In this document: positions 26,130 to 37,247 of the stretch, piece after piece
Layout of the letters: every line of letters starts with the position of its first letter
Numbering within the stretch: the first letter of the stretch is position 1
Source of the DNA: Pseudomonas sp. REP124
Lineage (GTDB): Bacteria > Pseudomonadota > Gammaproteobacteria > Pseudomonadales > Pseudomonadaceae
Length of the DNA: 50,065 bases
Assembly: GCF_020164475.1 (NCBI RefSeq)
Contig: NZ_JAIQWX010000033.1
Coordinates: 1 to 50,065, forward strand
Reading direction: 5' to 3'
Notes under the pieces: generated by a model
Database searches by the model: none
Told to the model about the DNA's origin: nothing
Seen by the model: the letters and a program-made list of their open reading frames with translations, nothing else
Translations under genes and position numbers: made by a program

Positions 26130-27560
26130 ATGATGGGGTTAGGTATGCGCTTTCGCGCGTTGGTTGCTGCCGTTGGGGTGTTGTTTCTGGCTGTAACCGT
26201 AGACGCCATGGCCGAGACGAAGGTCAACAGCGTGCGCCTGTGGCGGGCGCCGGACAACACACGGCTGGTGTTTGACCTGACAGGTCCCGTGCAACACAGC
26301 GTCTTTACCCTGACGGCTCCCGATCGTCTGGTCATCGACATCAATGGCGCCACCCTGGGCGCGCCGTTGAACATCAACGGTGCCAATACTCCGATCACGG
26401 CGATGCGCTCCGCTCAACGCACACCGACCGACCTGCGGGTGGTCATCGACCTGAAAAAGGCCGTCACCCCGAAAAGCTTCTCCCTGGCCCCGAATGCCCA
26501 GTACGGCAACCGACTGGTGGTCGACCTGTTCGACAACCCTGCGGACGCCGCGCCACCGCCTGCGCCAAGCCCTTCGGTGGCCACTGTTCCGGCGGTGCCG
26601 GTCACGCCTGCGGAGCCGGCAATCAAGCTGCCACCGGCACCTGCCGGCAAACGCGACATCATAGTGGTGATCGACGCCGGTCACGGCGGTGAAGACCCGG
26701 GTGCCTCCGGCTCTCGCGGCCAGCGTGAAAAAGACGTGGTGCTGCAGATCGCCCGCGAATTGCAGCGTCAGGTCAATGGCATGAAAGGCTTCCGCGCCGA
26801 ACTGACCCGTACCGGTGACTACTTCATTCCATTGCGCGGTCGTACCGAGATCGCCCGCAAGAAGGGCGCCGACCTGTTCGTCTCGATCCACGCCGACGCC
26901 GCGCCTTCGACTGCCGCTTTCGGTGCCTCGGTATTCGCCCTGTCCGATCGCGGCGCGACTTCCGAGACCGCGCGCTGGCTGGCCGACAGTGAAAACCGCT
27001 CCGACCTGATCGGTGGTGCCGGCAACGTCAGCCTCGATGACAAGGACCGCATGCTTGCTGGCGTGCTGCTGGACTTGTCGATGACCGCGTCCCTGACTTC
27101 CAGTCTGAACGTTGGCCAGAAAGTCCTGAGCAATATCGGCCGGGTCACGCCGCTGCACAAGCAGCGAGTCGAACAGGCCGGATTCATGGTGCTGAAATCA
27201 CCGGACATTCCGTCGATCCTGGTGGAAACCGGGTTCATCTCCAACGCCAACGAAGCCTCCAAGCTTGCCGCTTCGAGCCACCAGCAGGCGCTGGCGCGCT
27301 CGATCAGCAGTGGCGTGCGGCAGTTCTTCCAGCAGAATCCGCCACCGGGCACTTACATCGCCTGGCTGCGTGACTCCGGCAAGATCGCCCAGGGGCCACG
27401 TGACCACCGGGTTAGCCCGGGCGAAACCCTGGCGATGATCGCCGTGCGTTATCAGATCTCGCCAGCCGCGCTGCGTAGCGCGAACAAGCTTTCCAGCGAT
27501 GAGCTTAAGGTTGGTCAACATCTGACCATTCCGGGTACGGAACTGGCGGCCAAGGAATGA
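26130..27560 (+). CDS. amiB: AmiB/AmiC-type N-acetylmuramoyl-L-alanine amidase
   Basis: Periplasmic amidase of 476 residues that cuts peptide stems from peptidoglycan during cell separation. Order: signal peptide, AMIN domain (about 28-135), Pro-rich linker 138-175, zinc amidase_3 domain 178-400, LysM 427-473. Zinc and catalytic residues lie in [16 protein letters not shown] and LVETGF. Three in-frame ATGs (26130, 26133, 26145) compete; the one at 26145 gives the most compact signal peptide and has GGGG upstream. The stop overlaps mutL (ATGA). Name could be amiC; AmiB is used for the orthologue next to mutL. Confidence 0.92.
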   Translation: MMGLGMRFRALVAAVGVLFLAVTVDAMAETKVNSVRLWRAPDNTRLVFDLTGPVQHSVFTLTAPDRLVIDINGATLGAPLNINGANTPITAMRSAQRTPTDLRVVIDLKKAVTPKSFSLAPNAQYGNRLVVDLFDNPADAAPPPAPSPSVATVPAVPVTPAEPAIKLPPAPAGKRDIIVVIDAGHGGEDPGASGSRGQREKDVVLQIARELQRQVNGMKGFRAELTRTGDYFIPLRGRTEIARKKGADLFVSIHADAAPSTAAFGASVFALSDRGATSETARWLADSENRSDLIGGAGNVSLDDKDRMLAGVLLDLSMTASLTSSLNVGQKVLSNIGRVTPLHKQRVEQAGFMVLKSPDIPSILVETGFISNANEASKLAASSHQQALARSISSGVRQFFQQNPPPGTYIAWLRDSGKIAQGPRDHRVSPGETLAMIAVRYQISPAALRSANKLSSDELKVGQHLTIPGTELAAKE

Positions 27561-29467
27561 GTGAGGCCGTGATCAACAGTGCTCGTATCGAGCTGCTGAG
27601 CCCCCGACTGGCGAACCAGATCGCCGCCGGCGAGGTGGTCGAGCGCCCGGCGTCGGTGATCAAGGAGTTGCTGGAAAACAGCCTCGACTCCGGCGCACGG
27701 CGCATCGATGTCGACGTGGAGCAGGGCGGCGTCAAGTTGCTGCGGGTGCGGGATGACGGCAGCGGCATTTCCGCCGATGACCTGCCTCTGGCCCTGGCCC
27801 GTCACGCCACCAGCAAAATTCGCAATCTGGAAGACCTCGAGCAGGTGATGAGCCTGGGCTTTCGCGGTGAGGCATTGGCGTCGATCAGCTCTGTGGCCCG
27901 CCTCACCCTGACCTCGCGTACCCGCGATGCCGATCAGGCCTGGCAGGTCGAGACCGAGGGCCGCGAAATGTCGCCCCGGGTCCAGCCGGCCGCGCATCCG
28001 GTGGGCACTTCGGTTGAAGTTCGCGACCTGTTTTTCAATACCCCGGCGCGTCGCAAATTTCTCAAGACCGAAAAAACCGAATTCGATCATCTGCAGGAAG
28101 TGATCCGGCGCCTGGCCCTGGCACGTTTCGACGTGGCGTTCCATCTGCGCCATAACGGCAAGACCATCCTCAGCCTGCACGAAGCCCGTGACGATGCCGC
28201 TCGTGCCCGGCGAGTAGCGGCGATTTGCGGGCCCGGCTTCCTTGAGCAGGCGCTGCCGATCGAAATCGAGCGTAATGGCCTGCATTTGTGGGGTTGGGTC
28301 GGGTTGCCGACGTTCAATCGCAGCCAGGCGGATCTGCAGTATTTCTTCGTCAATGGCCGCGCGGTGCGCGACAAGCTGGTCGCCCACGCGGTGCGCCAGG
28401 CTTATCGCGATGTGCTGTTCAATGGCCGGCACCCGACGTTCGTGCTGTTTTTCGAAGTCGACCCGACCGGCGTCGACGTCAACGTGCACCCGACCAAGCA
28501 CGAAGTGCGTTTCCGTGAAGGGCGCATGGTTCACGACTTTCTTTATGGCACCTTGCACCGCGCCCTGGGCGATGTACGGCCGGAAGATCATCTGGCGGCG
28601 CCGGTTGCGACCGCCATCGTGCGGCCTACCGGGCTGGACGCGGGCGAGTTCGGCCCTCAGGGCGAAATGAGCCTGGCGGCCAATGCCCTGTTGGAGCAGC
28701 CACAGGCACAGCCCTCATTCAATACGCCGTCGGGCGCAGGTTCCGGTGGTGGCTATCAATATCAATACACCCCGCGTCCGCAGTCCGCGGTTCCTGCCGC
28801 TGAAGCGCAGGCGGCCTATCGTGAGTTTTTCGCGCCGCTGCCTGAAGCCAATGCGACGGCATTGCCAGCCGGGCAGGGTGATATTCCACCGCTGGGTTAT
28901 GCGCTGGCGCAGCTCAAAGGCATCTACATTCTTTCGGAAAACGCTCAGGGTCTGGTGCTGGTGGACATGCACGCCGCACACGAGCGGATCATGTACGAAC
29001 GCCTGAAAATCGCGATGGCCAGTGAGGGCTTGAGCGGCCAGCCGCTGCTGGTGCCCGAGTCGCTGGCGGTCAGTCAGCGTGAAGCAGATTGCGCCGAAGA
29101 ACACGCCGCCTGGTTCCAGCGCCTGGGCTTCGAATTGCAGCGCCTGGGTCCGGAAACCCTGGCGATCCGGCAGATCCCGGCCCTGCTCAAGCAGGCCGAA
29201 GCCAACCGCTTGGTCGGCGACGTGCTGGCCGACCTGATGGAGTACGGCACCAGCGACCGCATTCAGGCGCACCTGAATGAGTTGCTCGGGACCATGGCCT
29301 GCCACGGCGCGGTGCGAGCGAACCGGCGCCTGGCGATACCGGAAATGAACGGTCTGCTGCGGGACATGGAAAACACCGAACGCAGCGGCCAATGCAACCA
29401 TGGCCGGCCAACCTGGACCCAATTGGGTCTGGATGATCTGGACAAACTGTTCTTGCGCGGTCGTTGA
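27557..29467 (+). CDS. mutL: MutL, DNA mismatch repair protein
   Basis: The 636-residue matchmaker between MutS and the strand-cutting step. N-terminal GHKL ATPase: [11 protein letters not shown] near 39, DDGSG near 64, GFRGEAL near 98. A Gln/Pro/Ser-rich linker occupies about 360-440. The C-terminal domain has [12 protein letters not shown] from residue 470, fitting the DQHA(X)2E(X)4E metal site of MutL proteins that nick DNA themselves. ATGA overlap with amiB; TGATG overlap with miaA. Confidence 0.96.
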   Translation: MSEAVINSARIELLSPRLANQIAAGEVVERPASVIKELLENSLDSGARRIDVDVEQGGVKLLRVRDDGSGISADDLPLALARHATSKIRNLEDLEQVMSLGFRGEALASISSVARLTLTSRTRDADQAWQVETEGREMSPRVQPAAHPVGTSVEVRDLFFNTPARRKFLKTEKTEFDHLQEVIRRLALARFDVAFHLRHNGKTILSLHEARDDAARARRVAAICGPGFLEQALPIEIERNGLHLWGWVGLPTFNRSQADLQYFFVNGRAVRDKLVAHAVRQAYRDVLFNGRHPTFVLFFEVDPTGVDVNVHPTKHEVRFREGRMVHDFLYGTLHRALGDVRPEDHLAAPVATAIVRPTGLDAGEFGPQGEMSLAANALLEQPQAQPSFNTPSGAGSGGGYQYQYTPRPQSAVPAAEAQAAYREFFAPLPEANATALPAGQGDIPPLGYALAQLKGIYILSENAQGLVLVDMHAAHERIMYERLKIAMASEGLSGQPLLVPESLAVSQREADCAEEHAAWFQRLGFELQRLGPETLAIRQIPALLKQAEANRLVGDVLADLMEYGTSDRIQAHLNELLGTMACHGAVRANRRLAIPEMNGLLRDMENTERSGQCNHGRPTWTQLGLDDLDKLFLRGR

Positions 29468-30438
29468 TGAGCCAGTTCCCACCCGCGATTTTCCTGATGG
29501 GCCCGACCGCGGCGGGCAAGACCGATCTGGCCATCGAGCTCACCAAGGTGCTGCCCTGCGAGTTGATCAGTGTCGATTCGGCGCTGGTCTACCGTGGTAT
29601 GGACATCGGCACGGCCAAGCCCTCCAAAGAGCTTCTGGCAGAGTTTCCGCACCGTCTGATCGATATTCTCGATCCGGCGGAGAGTTATTCGGCAGCGGAT
29701 TTTCGCCGTGATGCCCTCGAAGCGATGGCCGATATCACCGCGCGGGGAAAAATTCCGCTGTTGGTAGGCGGCACGATGCTCTACTACAAGGCGTTGATCG
29801 AAGGCCTGGCGGACATGCCGGCAGCCGATCCGCAAGTGCGTGCGCAGATCGAAGAAGAAGCTGCGCGCCTTGGCTGGCAAGCCCTGCATGATCAATTGGC
29901 GGTGATCGATCCGGTATCTGCCGCGCGCATCCATCCGAACGATCCGCAGCGACTCAGTCGAGCGCTGGAAGTTTATCGCGTCAGTGGTCAGAGCATGACC
30001 GACCTGCGCCTGCAACAATCTGCGCAAAGTACTGAAGCTGCGGCTTCGGGACGGCAACAATTGCCCTATACTGTCGCGAACTTGGCCATTGCTCCGGCAA
30101 ATCGCCAGGTACTGCACGAGCGAATTAAACAAAGATTCACTTTAATGTTGGAACAGGGATTCATCGACGAGGTCGTAGCCCTGCGTGAGCGAAGTGACCT
30201 GCATGCCGGGTTGCCGTCTATACGTGCAGTAGGCTACCGACAAGTCTGGGATTACCTGGACGGCAAACTGACTGCTGCCGAGATGCAGGAGCGTGGAATT
30301 ATAGCCACGCGACAATTGGCAAAACGTCAGTTCACCTGGTTGCGCAGTTGGGCTGATTTACATTGGCTGGACAGCCTGGATTGCGACAATCTGCCGCGCG
30401 CCTTGAAATACTTGGGGACGATCTCCATATTGAGCTGA
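29467..30438 (+). CDS. miaA: MiaA, tRNA dimethylallyltransferase
   Basis: Adds the dimethylallyl group to N6 of A37 in UNN-decoding tRNAs, the first step to ms2i6A. 323 residues. P-loop GPTAAGKT near 12; [18 protein letters not shown] around 36 and the C-terminal [14 protein letters not shown] are family signatures. The ATG overlaps the mutL stop by one base. The miaA-hfq order matches E. coli. The final third is visibly less GC-rich than the neighbours. Confidence 0.95.
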   Translation: MSQFPPAIFLMGPTAAGKTDLAIELTKVLPCELISVDSALVYRGMDIGTAKPSKELLAEFPHRLIDILDPAESYSAADFRRDALEAMADITARGKIPLLVGGTMLYYKALIEGLADMPAADPQVRAQIEEEAARLGWQALHDQLAVIDPVSAARIHPNDPQRLSRALEVYRVSGQSMTDLRLQQSAQSTEAAASGRQQLPYTVANLAIAPANRQVLHERIKQRFTLMLEQGFIDEVVALRERSDLHAGLPSIRAVGYRQVWDYLDGKLTAAEMQERGIIATRQLAKRQFTWLRSWADLHWLDSLDCDNLPRALKYLGTISILS

Positions 30439-30532
30439 GTCCTTGCAATTGCCGTCTATCCTTGGGGGTGTGACGGCCACAAGTCATCGTTTACCTATTT
30501 TTTATTATTGAATCCTTAAAGGAGTGCGGCAC

Positions 30533-30793
30533 ATGTCAAAAGGGCATTCGCTACAAGACCCTTACTTGAACACTTTACGTAAAGAAAAAGTTGGGGTGTC
30601 CATCTACCTGGTCAACGGTATCAAACTGCAAGGCACGATCGAGTCGTTTGACCAGTTCGTTATCCTGCTGAAAAACACCGTAAGCCAGATGGTCTACAAA
30701 CACGCTATCTCTACAGTAGTGCCGGTTCGTCCGATTCGTCTGCCAAGCGCAGGTGATAACGAATCTGGCGATGCTGAGCCAGGTAACGCCTGA
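30533..30793 (+). CDS. hfq: Hfq, RNA chaperone
   Basis: The 86-residue Sm-like hexamer that pairs small RNAs with mRNAs and, with Crc, blocks translation of catabolic genes in pseudomonads. Sm1 reads [21 protein letters not shown], Sm2 contains YKHAIS. The acidic Gly/Asn/Glu tail is short, as in other pseudomonads. AAGGAG lies about nine bases before the ATG. The 94-base gap after miaA is AT-rich (TTTTTTATTATTG) and may hold hfq's own promoter. Confidence 0.97.
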   Translation: MSKGHSLQDPYLNTLRKEKVGVSIYLVNGIKLQGTIESFDQFVILLKNTVSQMVYKHAISTVVPVRPIRLPSAGDNESGDAEPGNA

Positions 30794-30805
30794 TAGGAGT
30801 CTCCT

Positions 30806-32107
30806 TTGTTCTTTGAGCGCCACGGTGGTGGGGAACGAGCCATTCTCGTTCACTTGGATGGTCAGGACCCTGAGGCGCGCGAAGATCCGCAGGAGTTTCA
30901 GGAGTTGGCAGCGTCGGCTGGCGCCGAGACCGCCGCGTTTTTCAACGTGCCGCGCAATCGGCCAACCGCCAAATACCTGATTGGCAGTGGCAAGGTCGAG
31001 GAGCTGCGCGACCTGGTCAAGGCCGAACAGGTCGATCTGGTGATTTTCAATCACATCCTCACGCCCAGTCAGGAACGTAACCTCGAACGTGTTTTCGAGT
31101 GTCGCGTGATCGACCGCACGGGTCTGATTCTCGATATCTTCGCCCAACGCGCCCGCACCCATGAAGGCAAGCTCCAGGTCGAACTGGCCCAGCTTGAGCA
31201 CATGAGTACGCGGCTGGTGCGTGGCTGGACTCACCTTGAGCGTCAGAAGGGCGGTATCGGTCTGCGTGGTCCGGGTGAAACCCAACTGGAAACCGACCGA
31301 CGCCTGTTGCGGGTTCGCCTGCGGCAGATCAAGGGGCGCCTGGAAAAGGTTCGCAGCCAGCGCGAGCAGTCGCGTCGCGGCCGCAAGCGCGCGGAGATCC
31401 CGACGGTTTCACTGGTGGGTTACACCAACGCCGGCAAATCGACGCTGTTCAACTCCGTCACCGAATCCGACGTCTTCGCCGCCGATCAACTGTTCGCCAC
31501 CCTCGACCCGACTTTGCGCCGTCTTGAGCTCAATGACCTCGGGCCGATCGTGCTGGCCGACACAGTGGGCTTCATTCGCCACCTGCCGCACAAACTGGTC
31601 GAGGCATTTCGGGCTACGCTCGAAGAGTCGAGCAACTCCGACCTGCTGCTGCACGTGATCGACTCCCATGAGCCCGAGCGCATGGCGCAGATCGAACAGG
31701 TCATGGTGGTGCTCGGCGAGATCGGGGCCCAGGACTTGCCGATACTTGAGGTATACAACAAACTCGATTTGCTCGAGGGCGTTGAGCCGCAGATCCAGCG
31801 TGATGCCGATGGCAAGCCGCAGCGGGTCTGGTTGTCGGCCAAGGACGGTTCCGGTCTGGATCTGCTCAAACAGGCTGTTGCCGAACTGCTCGGCGAGGAT
31901 TTGTTTGTTGGCACCTTGCGCTTGCCGCAACGTTTTGCTCGACTGCGTGCGCAGTTTTTCGAAGTCGGTGCGGTACAAAAGGAAGAACACGACGAGGAAG
32001 GCATCAGCCTGCTGGCCGTTCGCTTGCCACGAGTCGAACTGAATCGACTGGTGAGCCGCGAAGGTTTGCAGCCGCTGGACTTCATCGAGCAACACACTTT
32101 GCAATAA
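30806..32107 (+). CDS. hflX: HflX, ribosome-associated GTPase
   Basis: A 433-residue GTPase that splits stalled or heat-damaged ribosomes. N-terminal nucleotide-binding part, then a coiled coil around 150-190, then the G domain with GYTNAGKST near 204, DTVGF near 253 and NKLD near 320. The start is TTG at 30806 with GGAG six bases upstream, right behind hfq. Gene order hfq-hflX-hflK-hflC is that of E. coli. Confidence 0.95.
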   Translation: MFFERHGGGERAILVHLDGQDPEAREDPQEFQELAASAGAETAAFFNVPRNRPTAKYLIGSGKVEELRDLVKAEQVDLVIFNHILTPSQERNLERVFECRVIDRTGLILDIFAQRARTHEGKLQVELAQLEHMSTRLVRGWTHLERQKGGIGLRGPGETQLETDRRLLRVRLRQIKGRLEKVRSQREQSRRGRKRAEIPTVSLVGYTNAGKSTLFNSVTESDVFAADQLFATLDPTLRRLELNDLGPIVLADTVGFIRHLPHKLVEAFRATLEESSNSDLLLHVIDSHEPERMAQIEQVMVVLGEIGAQDLPILEVYNKLDLLEGVEPQIQRDADGKPQRVWLSAKDGSGLDLLKQAVAELLGEDLFVGTLRLPQRFARLRAQFFEVGAVQKEEHDEEGISLLAVRLPRVELNRLVSREGLQPLDFIEQHTLQ

Positions 32108-32203
32108 AAGCCTGAAAAAGCGGTTGTGTCGTGGTGACAGGCATTCTGTAGCATTGGTCGGCGCGCCGTGGGTGCGTCTTTGCTTTATCAGATGGAGAGC
32201 GCT

Positions 32204-33382
32204 ATGGCTTGGAATGAGCCGGGTGGCAACTCGAATAATCAGGATCCTTGGGGTGGCAAGCGTCGTAATAACGGCGATCGCAAGGGACCACCAGATCTCG
32301 ACGAGGCCTTCCGTAAGCTGCAGGAAAGCCTGAACGGGTTGTTCGGTGGTGGCAAGAAACGTGGTGGTGATGACGGCGGTGGCCCGCGCAAGAGTGGCGG
32401 CTTCGGCGGTCTGCTGGGTATCGGTCTGGTCGTTGCGGCAGCCGTATGGCTGTACAGCGCGGTCTATGTAGTCGACGAGCAGGAGCAAGCCGTGGTGCTG
32501 CGCTTCGGCAAGTACTACGAGACCGTGGGTCCTGGCCTGAATATCTATTTCCCGCCGATCGACAAGAAGTACATGGAAAACGTCACGCGTGAGCGTGCGT
32601 ACACCAAGCAGGGCCAGATGCTGACCGAAGACGAGAACATCGTCGAAGTGCCGCTGACCGTGCAGTACAAGATCAGCAACCTGCAGGACTTCGTGCTGAG
32701 CGTCGATCAGCCGGAGATCAGCCTGCAGCACGCGACCGACAGTGCCCTGCGCCATGTGGTGGGTTCCACCGCGATGGATCAGGTGCTGACCGAAGGTCGT
32801 GAGCAGATGGCCAGCGAAATCAAGGATCGTCTGCAGCGCTTCATGGACACCTACCGCACCGGTATCACCGTAACCCAGGTCAACGTACAGAGCGCAGCAG
32901 CACCGCGTGAAGTACAGGAAGCCTTCGATGACGTAATCCGTGCCCGTGAAGACGAGCAGCGTTCGCGCAACCAGGCTGAAACCTATGCCAACGGCGTCGT
33001 GCCGGAAGCCCGTGGTCAGGCCCAGCGCATTCTCGAAGATGCCAACGGTTACCGAGACGAAACCATCTCGCGCGCCAAGGGTGAGGGCGATCGCTTCACC
33101 AAACTGGTTGCCGAGTATCGCAAGGCCCCTGAAGTCACCCGCCAGCGTCTGTACCTGGACACCATGCAGGAAGTCTTCAGCAACACCAGCAAGGTTCTCG
33201 TGACCGGCAACAAGGAAGGCCAGAACAATCTGCTCTACCTGCCGCTGGACAAGATGATCGACAGCAGTGGTCGTAGCACCAGCTCGCCGATGAGCAGTGC
33301 GGCAGCCAGCAGCAATGAAGCGAATGCGCGTGCAGCAGCTGATCTGCAACAACAGCCAGCACGTACCAGGGAGAGTCGCTGA
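32204..33382 (+). CDS. hflK: HflK, FtsH-protease modulator subunit
   Basis: SPFH/prohibitin-family protein of 392 residues that assembles with HflC into a cage around FtsH. A Gly/Asn-rich cytoplasmic start (1-65) precedes the single helix 68-89; the SPFH domain follows with EQAVVLRFGKY and GLNIYFPP. The last 60 residues are Ser/Ala/Gln-rich. ATG at 32204 preceded by GGAGAG. The 96-base gap after hflX shows nothing else. TGATG overlap joins it to hflC. Confidence 0.95.
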   Translation: MAWNEPGGNSNNQDPWGGKRRNNGDRKGPPDLDEAFRKLQESLNGLFGGGKKRGGDDGGGPRKSGGFGGLLGIGLVVAAAVWLYSAVYVVDEQEQAVVLRFGKYYETVGPGLNIYFPPIDKKYMENVTRERAYTKQGQMLTEDENIVEVPLTVQYKISNLQDFVLSVDQPEISLQHATDSALRHVVGSTAMDQVLTEGREQMASEIKDRLQRFMDTYRTGITVTQVNVQSAAAPREVQEAFDDVIRAREDEQRSRNQAETYANGVVPEARGQAQRILEDANGYRDETISRAKGEGDRFTKLVAEYRKAPEVTRQRLYLDTMQEVFSNTSKVLVTGNKEGQNNLLYLPLDKMIDSSGRSTSSPMSSAAASSNEANARAAADLQQQPARTRESR

Positions 33383-34251
33383 TGAGCAATAAATCGCTGA
33401 TCGCCCTTATTGTCGGCGTCGTCGTGGCCATCGCAGCCTGGAACTGCTTCTACATCGTGGCTCAGACCGAGCGCGCGGTGTTGCTGCAGTTCGGTCGTGT
33501 GGTCCAGGCAGATGTTCAGCCAGGCCTGCATGTGAAGGTGCCTTACGTTAACCAGGTGCGCAAATTCGACGCTCGCCTGATGACGCTGGATGCGCCGACA
33601 CAACGCTTCCTGACCCTGGAAAAGAAAGCCGTGATGGTCGATGCCTACGCCAAGTGGCGTGTGAAGGACGCCGAGCGTTTCTACACCGCGACTTCCGGCC
33701 TCAAGCAGATTGCCGACGAGCGTCTGTCCCGTCGTCTGGAATCGGGCCTGCGTGACCAGTTCGGTAAGCGCACCCTGCACGAAGTGGTATCGGGTGAGCG
33801 TGATGCGCTGATGGCTGACATCACCGCATCGCTGAACAAGATGGCCGAAAAGGAACTGGGCATCGAAGTGGTCGACGTTCGCGTCAAGACCATCGACCTG
33901 CCTAAAGAAGTGAACCGCAGCGTGTTCGAACGTATGAGCACCGAGCGTGAGCGTGAAGCTCGCGAGCACCGCGCCAAGGGTAACGAGCTGGCCGAAGGCA
34001 TCCGTGCCGACGCCGATCGTCAACGCCGCGTGCTGCTGGCTGAAGCCTATCGTGAATCGGAAGAGATTCGCGGTGACGGCGATGCCCAGGCCGCTGCGAT
34101 CTATTCCAAGGCCTACGGTCAGGATCAGGAGTTCTACGCGTTCTACCGTAGCCTGCGTGCCTACCGTGAAAGCTTCGCGAACAAATCCGACGTCATGGTC
34201 CTGGACCCAAGCAGTGACTTCTTCCACTACCTGGAAAAAGCCAAGCCTTGA
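33382..34251 (+). CDS. hflC: HflC, FtsH-protease modulator subunit
   Basis: The 289-residue partner of HflK. One helix at 5-22, then the SPFH domain (TERAVLLQFGRV, PGLHVKVPYVNQV) and a long charged helical stretch around 180-250 that forms the cage wall. The conserved KSDVMVLDPSSDFFHYL tail is complete. It closes the superoperon that begins at nnr; two hairpins follow. Confidence 0.95.
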   Translation: MSNKSLIALIVGVVVAIAAWNCFYIVAQTERAVLLQFGRVVQADVQPGLHVKVPYVNQVRKFDARLMTLDAPTQRFLTLEKKAVMVDAYAKWRVKDAERFYTATSGLKQIADERLSRRLESGLRDQFGKRTLHEVVSGERDALMADITASLNKMAEKELGIEVVDVRVKTIDLPKEVNRSVFERMSTEREREAREHRAKGNELAEGIRADADRQRRVLLAEAYRESEEIRGDGDAQAAAIYSKAYGQDQEFYAFYRSLRAYRESFANKSDVMVLDPSSDFFHYLEKAKP

Positions 34252-34267
34252 TACGACGTTGACCGAA

Positions 34268-34306
34268 ATCACCCCGCCCGGCGGTTAAAACCTCTGGCGG
34301 GGTGAT
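34268..34306 (+). terminator. Hairpin after hflC
   Basis: An 11-bp perfect stem (ATCACCCCGCC / GGCGGGGTGAT) with a 17-base loop starts 17 bases after hflC. No T-run follows, so it may protect the mRNA 3' end or be a Rho-independent terminator of low strength. Confidence 0.55.
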
Positions 34307-34336
34307 CCTTTGGGAAAACGTGTGTATGATGCGGCA

Positions 34337-34359
34337 GCCGGGAAATTCCCGGCTTTTTT
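34337..34359 (+). terminator. Strong Rho-independent terminator between hflC and hisZ
   Basis: GCCGGGAA and TTCCCGGC form a compact palindromic stem (34337-34353) followed by six T. This separates the hfl operon from hisZ-purA. Confidence 0.88.
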
Positions 34360-34563
34360 GCGTCTGCATGTTTGATTGCTGTTTTTGTGCGGATGCCAAG
34401 GCCTGATGGCTCGACAGGTTTTACGAGGAAAGTGCTTGGCGAAGCCCATTTCAGGCTTTTCGCTTCGTCGCCCATGCGCGCTGCTTTCGCTGGGCGGATC
34501 ATTTTCTGCTTCACTCAAGGCTCGCCCAACGGCTTGCCGCCCGGATCAAAGGGGAATGGCGTA
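34360..34563 (+). other. hisZ upstream region without a recognisable gene
   Basis: Together with the two hairpins this makes a 312-base gap between hflC and hisZ. Short open readings exist but none resembles a known protein. Other pseudomonads carry a small DUF2065 membrane protein here; I cannot find it in any frame. The hisZ promoter should lie within this stretch, but I see no clear box pair. Confidence 0.5.
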
Positions 34564-35751
34564 ATGGCAACGGTAGACCGCTGGCTGCTGCCAGATGGCA
34601 TCGAAGAAGTACTGCCACCGGAGGCGGCGCGCATAGAAGTCGCGCGTCGTCAGGTGTTGGATCTGTTCCAGAGCTGGGGTTACGAGTTCGTCGTGACTCC
34701 CCATATCGAGTACCTGGAATCCCTGCTGACCGGCGCAGGTCAGGACCTGGATCTGCGCACCTTCAAGGTCATCGACCCGCAATCGGGTCGGCAGATGGGT
34801 TTCCGTGCCGACATTACGCCGCAAGTAGCGCGCATCGATGCGCACACCCTGCGTCGCGAAGGCCCCAACCGCTTGTGCTATGCCGGCAGCGTACTGCACG
34901 CCCAGCCGCGCGCCCTGTCGTCCTCGCGTAGCCCGATCCAGCTGGGCGCCGAGCTGTACGGCGATGCCAGCCCGAGCAGCGACGTAGAAGTGATCAGCCT
35001 GATGCTGGCCATGCTGCAACTGGCCGATGTGCCGGACGTGCACATGGACCTGGGGCATGTCGGCATCTACCGCGGCCTGGCTCGCGCCGCCGGTTTGTCC
35101 GGTGAAGTCGAGCAGCAATTGTTCGATGCATTGCAACGCAAGGCCATCGACGAGGTCATTACCTTGACCGAAGGTCTGCCGGCGGATCTGTCGGACATGC
35201 TGCGCGCGCTGGTGGATCTGTGCGGTGGCCGCGAAGTGCTGGAAGCGGCTCGTGAGCGTCTGGCGAAAGCCCCGGCTCCGGTTTTGGCGGCATTGGACGA
35301 CCTGCTGGCGATTGCCGAGCGTCTGTCCGTGCGTTTCCCGGAACTGCCGTTGTACTTCGACCTCGGTGAGCTGCGCGGCTACCACTACCACACCGGTGTG
35401 GTATTCGCGGTGTTCGTGCCGGGCGTTGGCCAGTCCATTGCCCAAGGCGGTCGTTACGACGACATCGGCGCCGACTTCGGTCGTGCCCGTCCGGCAACCG
35501 GCTTCTCTACCGATTTGAAAACCCTGGTGACCCTGGGGCGTGCTGAGATCGAGCTACCGTCTGGCGGTATCTGGATGCCTGACAGTACGGATGCGGCACT
35601 CTGGCAGCAGGTTTGCCAGTTGCGCAGTGAGGGTCAGCGTGTCGTTCAGGCCTTGCCTGGGCAACCATTGGCCGCCGCCCGTGAAGCGGACTGCGACCGG
35701 CAATTGATTCAGCAGAACGGGCTTTGGCAAGTATCGCCACTGGCTTCTTGA
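34564..35751 (+). CDS. hisZ: HisZ, ATP phosphoribosyltransferase regulatory subunit
   Basis: A 395-residue histidyl-tRNA-synthetase paralogue that partners the short form of HisG and gives it histidine feedback control. It keeps the class II synthetase core ([24 protein letters not shown] near 75 and QGGRYDD near 298) but lacks the anticodon-binding domain of HisS. AAAGGGG lies about 10 bases before the ATG at 34564. Longer readings upstream have no support. purA follows after 54 bases, likely the same transcript. Confidence 0.93.
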   Translation: MATVDRWLLPDGIEEVLPPEAARIEVARRQVLDLFQSWGYEFVVTPHIEYLESLLTGAGQDLDLRTFKVIDPQSGRQMGFRADITPQVARIDAHTLRREGPNRLCYAGSVLHAQPRALSSSRSPIQLGAELYGDASPSSDVEVISLMLAMLQLADVPDVHMDLGHVGIYRGLARAAGLSGEVEQQLFDALQRKAIDEVITLTEGLPADLSDMLRALVDLCGGREVLEAARERLAKAPAPVLAALDDLLAIAERLSVRFPELPLYFDLGELRGYHYHTGVVFAVFVPGVGQSIAQGGRYDDIGADFGRARPATGFSTDLKTLVTLGRAEIELPSGGIWMPDSTDAALWQQVCQLRSEGQRVVQALPGQPLAAAREADCDRQLIQQNGLWQVSPLAS

Positions 35752-37098
<1,347 letters not shown>

Positions 37099-37117
37099 TA
37101 AGTCGTTGATGTAAAAC

Positions 37118-37145
37118 ACAAAGGCCCCTTAATCGGGGCCTTTGT
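37118..37145 (+). terminator. Rho-independent terminator after purA
   Basis: An 11-bp stem (ACAAAGGCCCC / GGGGCCTTTGT) with a six-base loop, T-rich on its 3' side. Confidence 0.85.
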
Positions 37146-37247
37146 CGTATATGCCCGTCGCGCGGCATGACCTTTGCAGCGAACATTGAAAAAAGCATTG
37201 CTTCCGGCGTGCTATCAATTTAATGGCGCCAAAGCAGAGGGATTTCA

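Noticed and set aside
34376..34564. A 62-codon reading before hisZ as a possible small gene
   Set aside because: No ribosome site, no hydrophobic segment as in DUF2065, and no recognisable motif.
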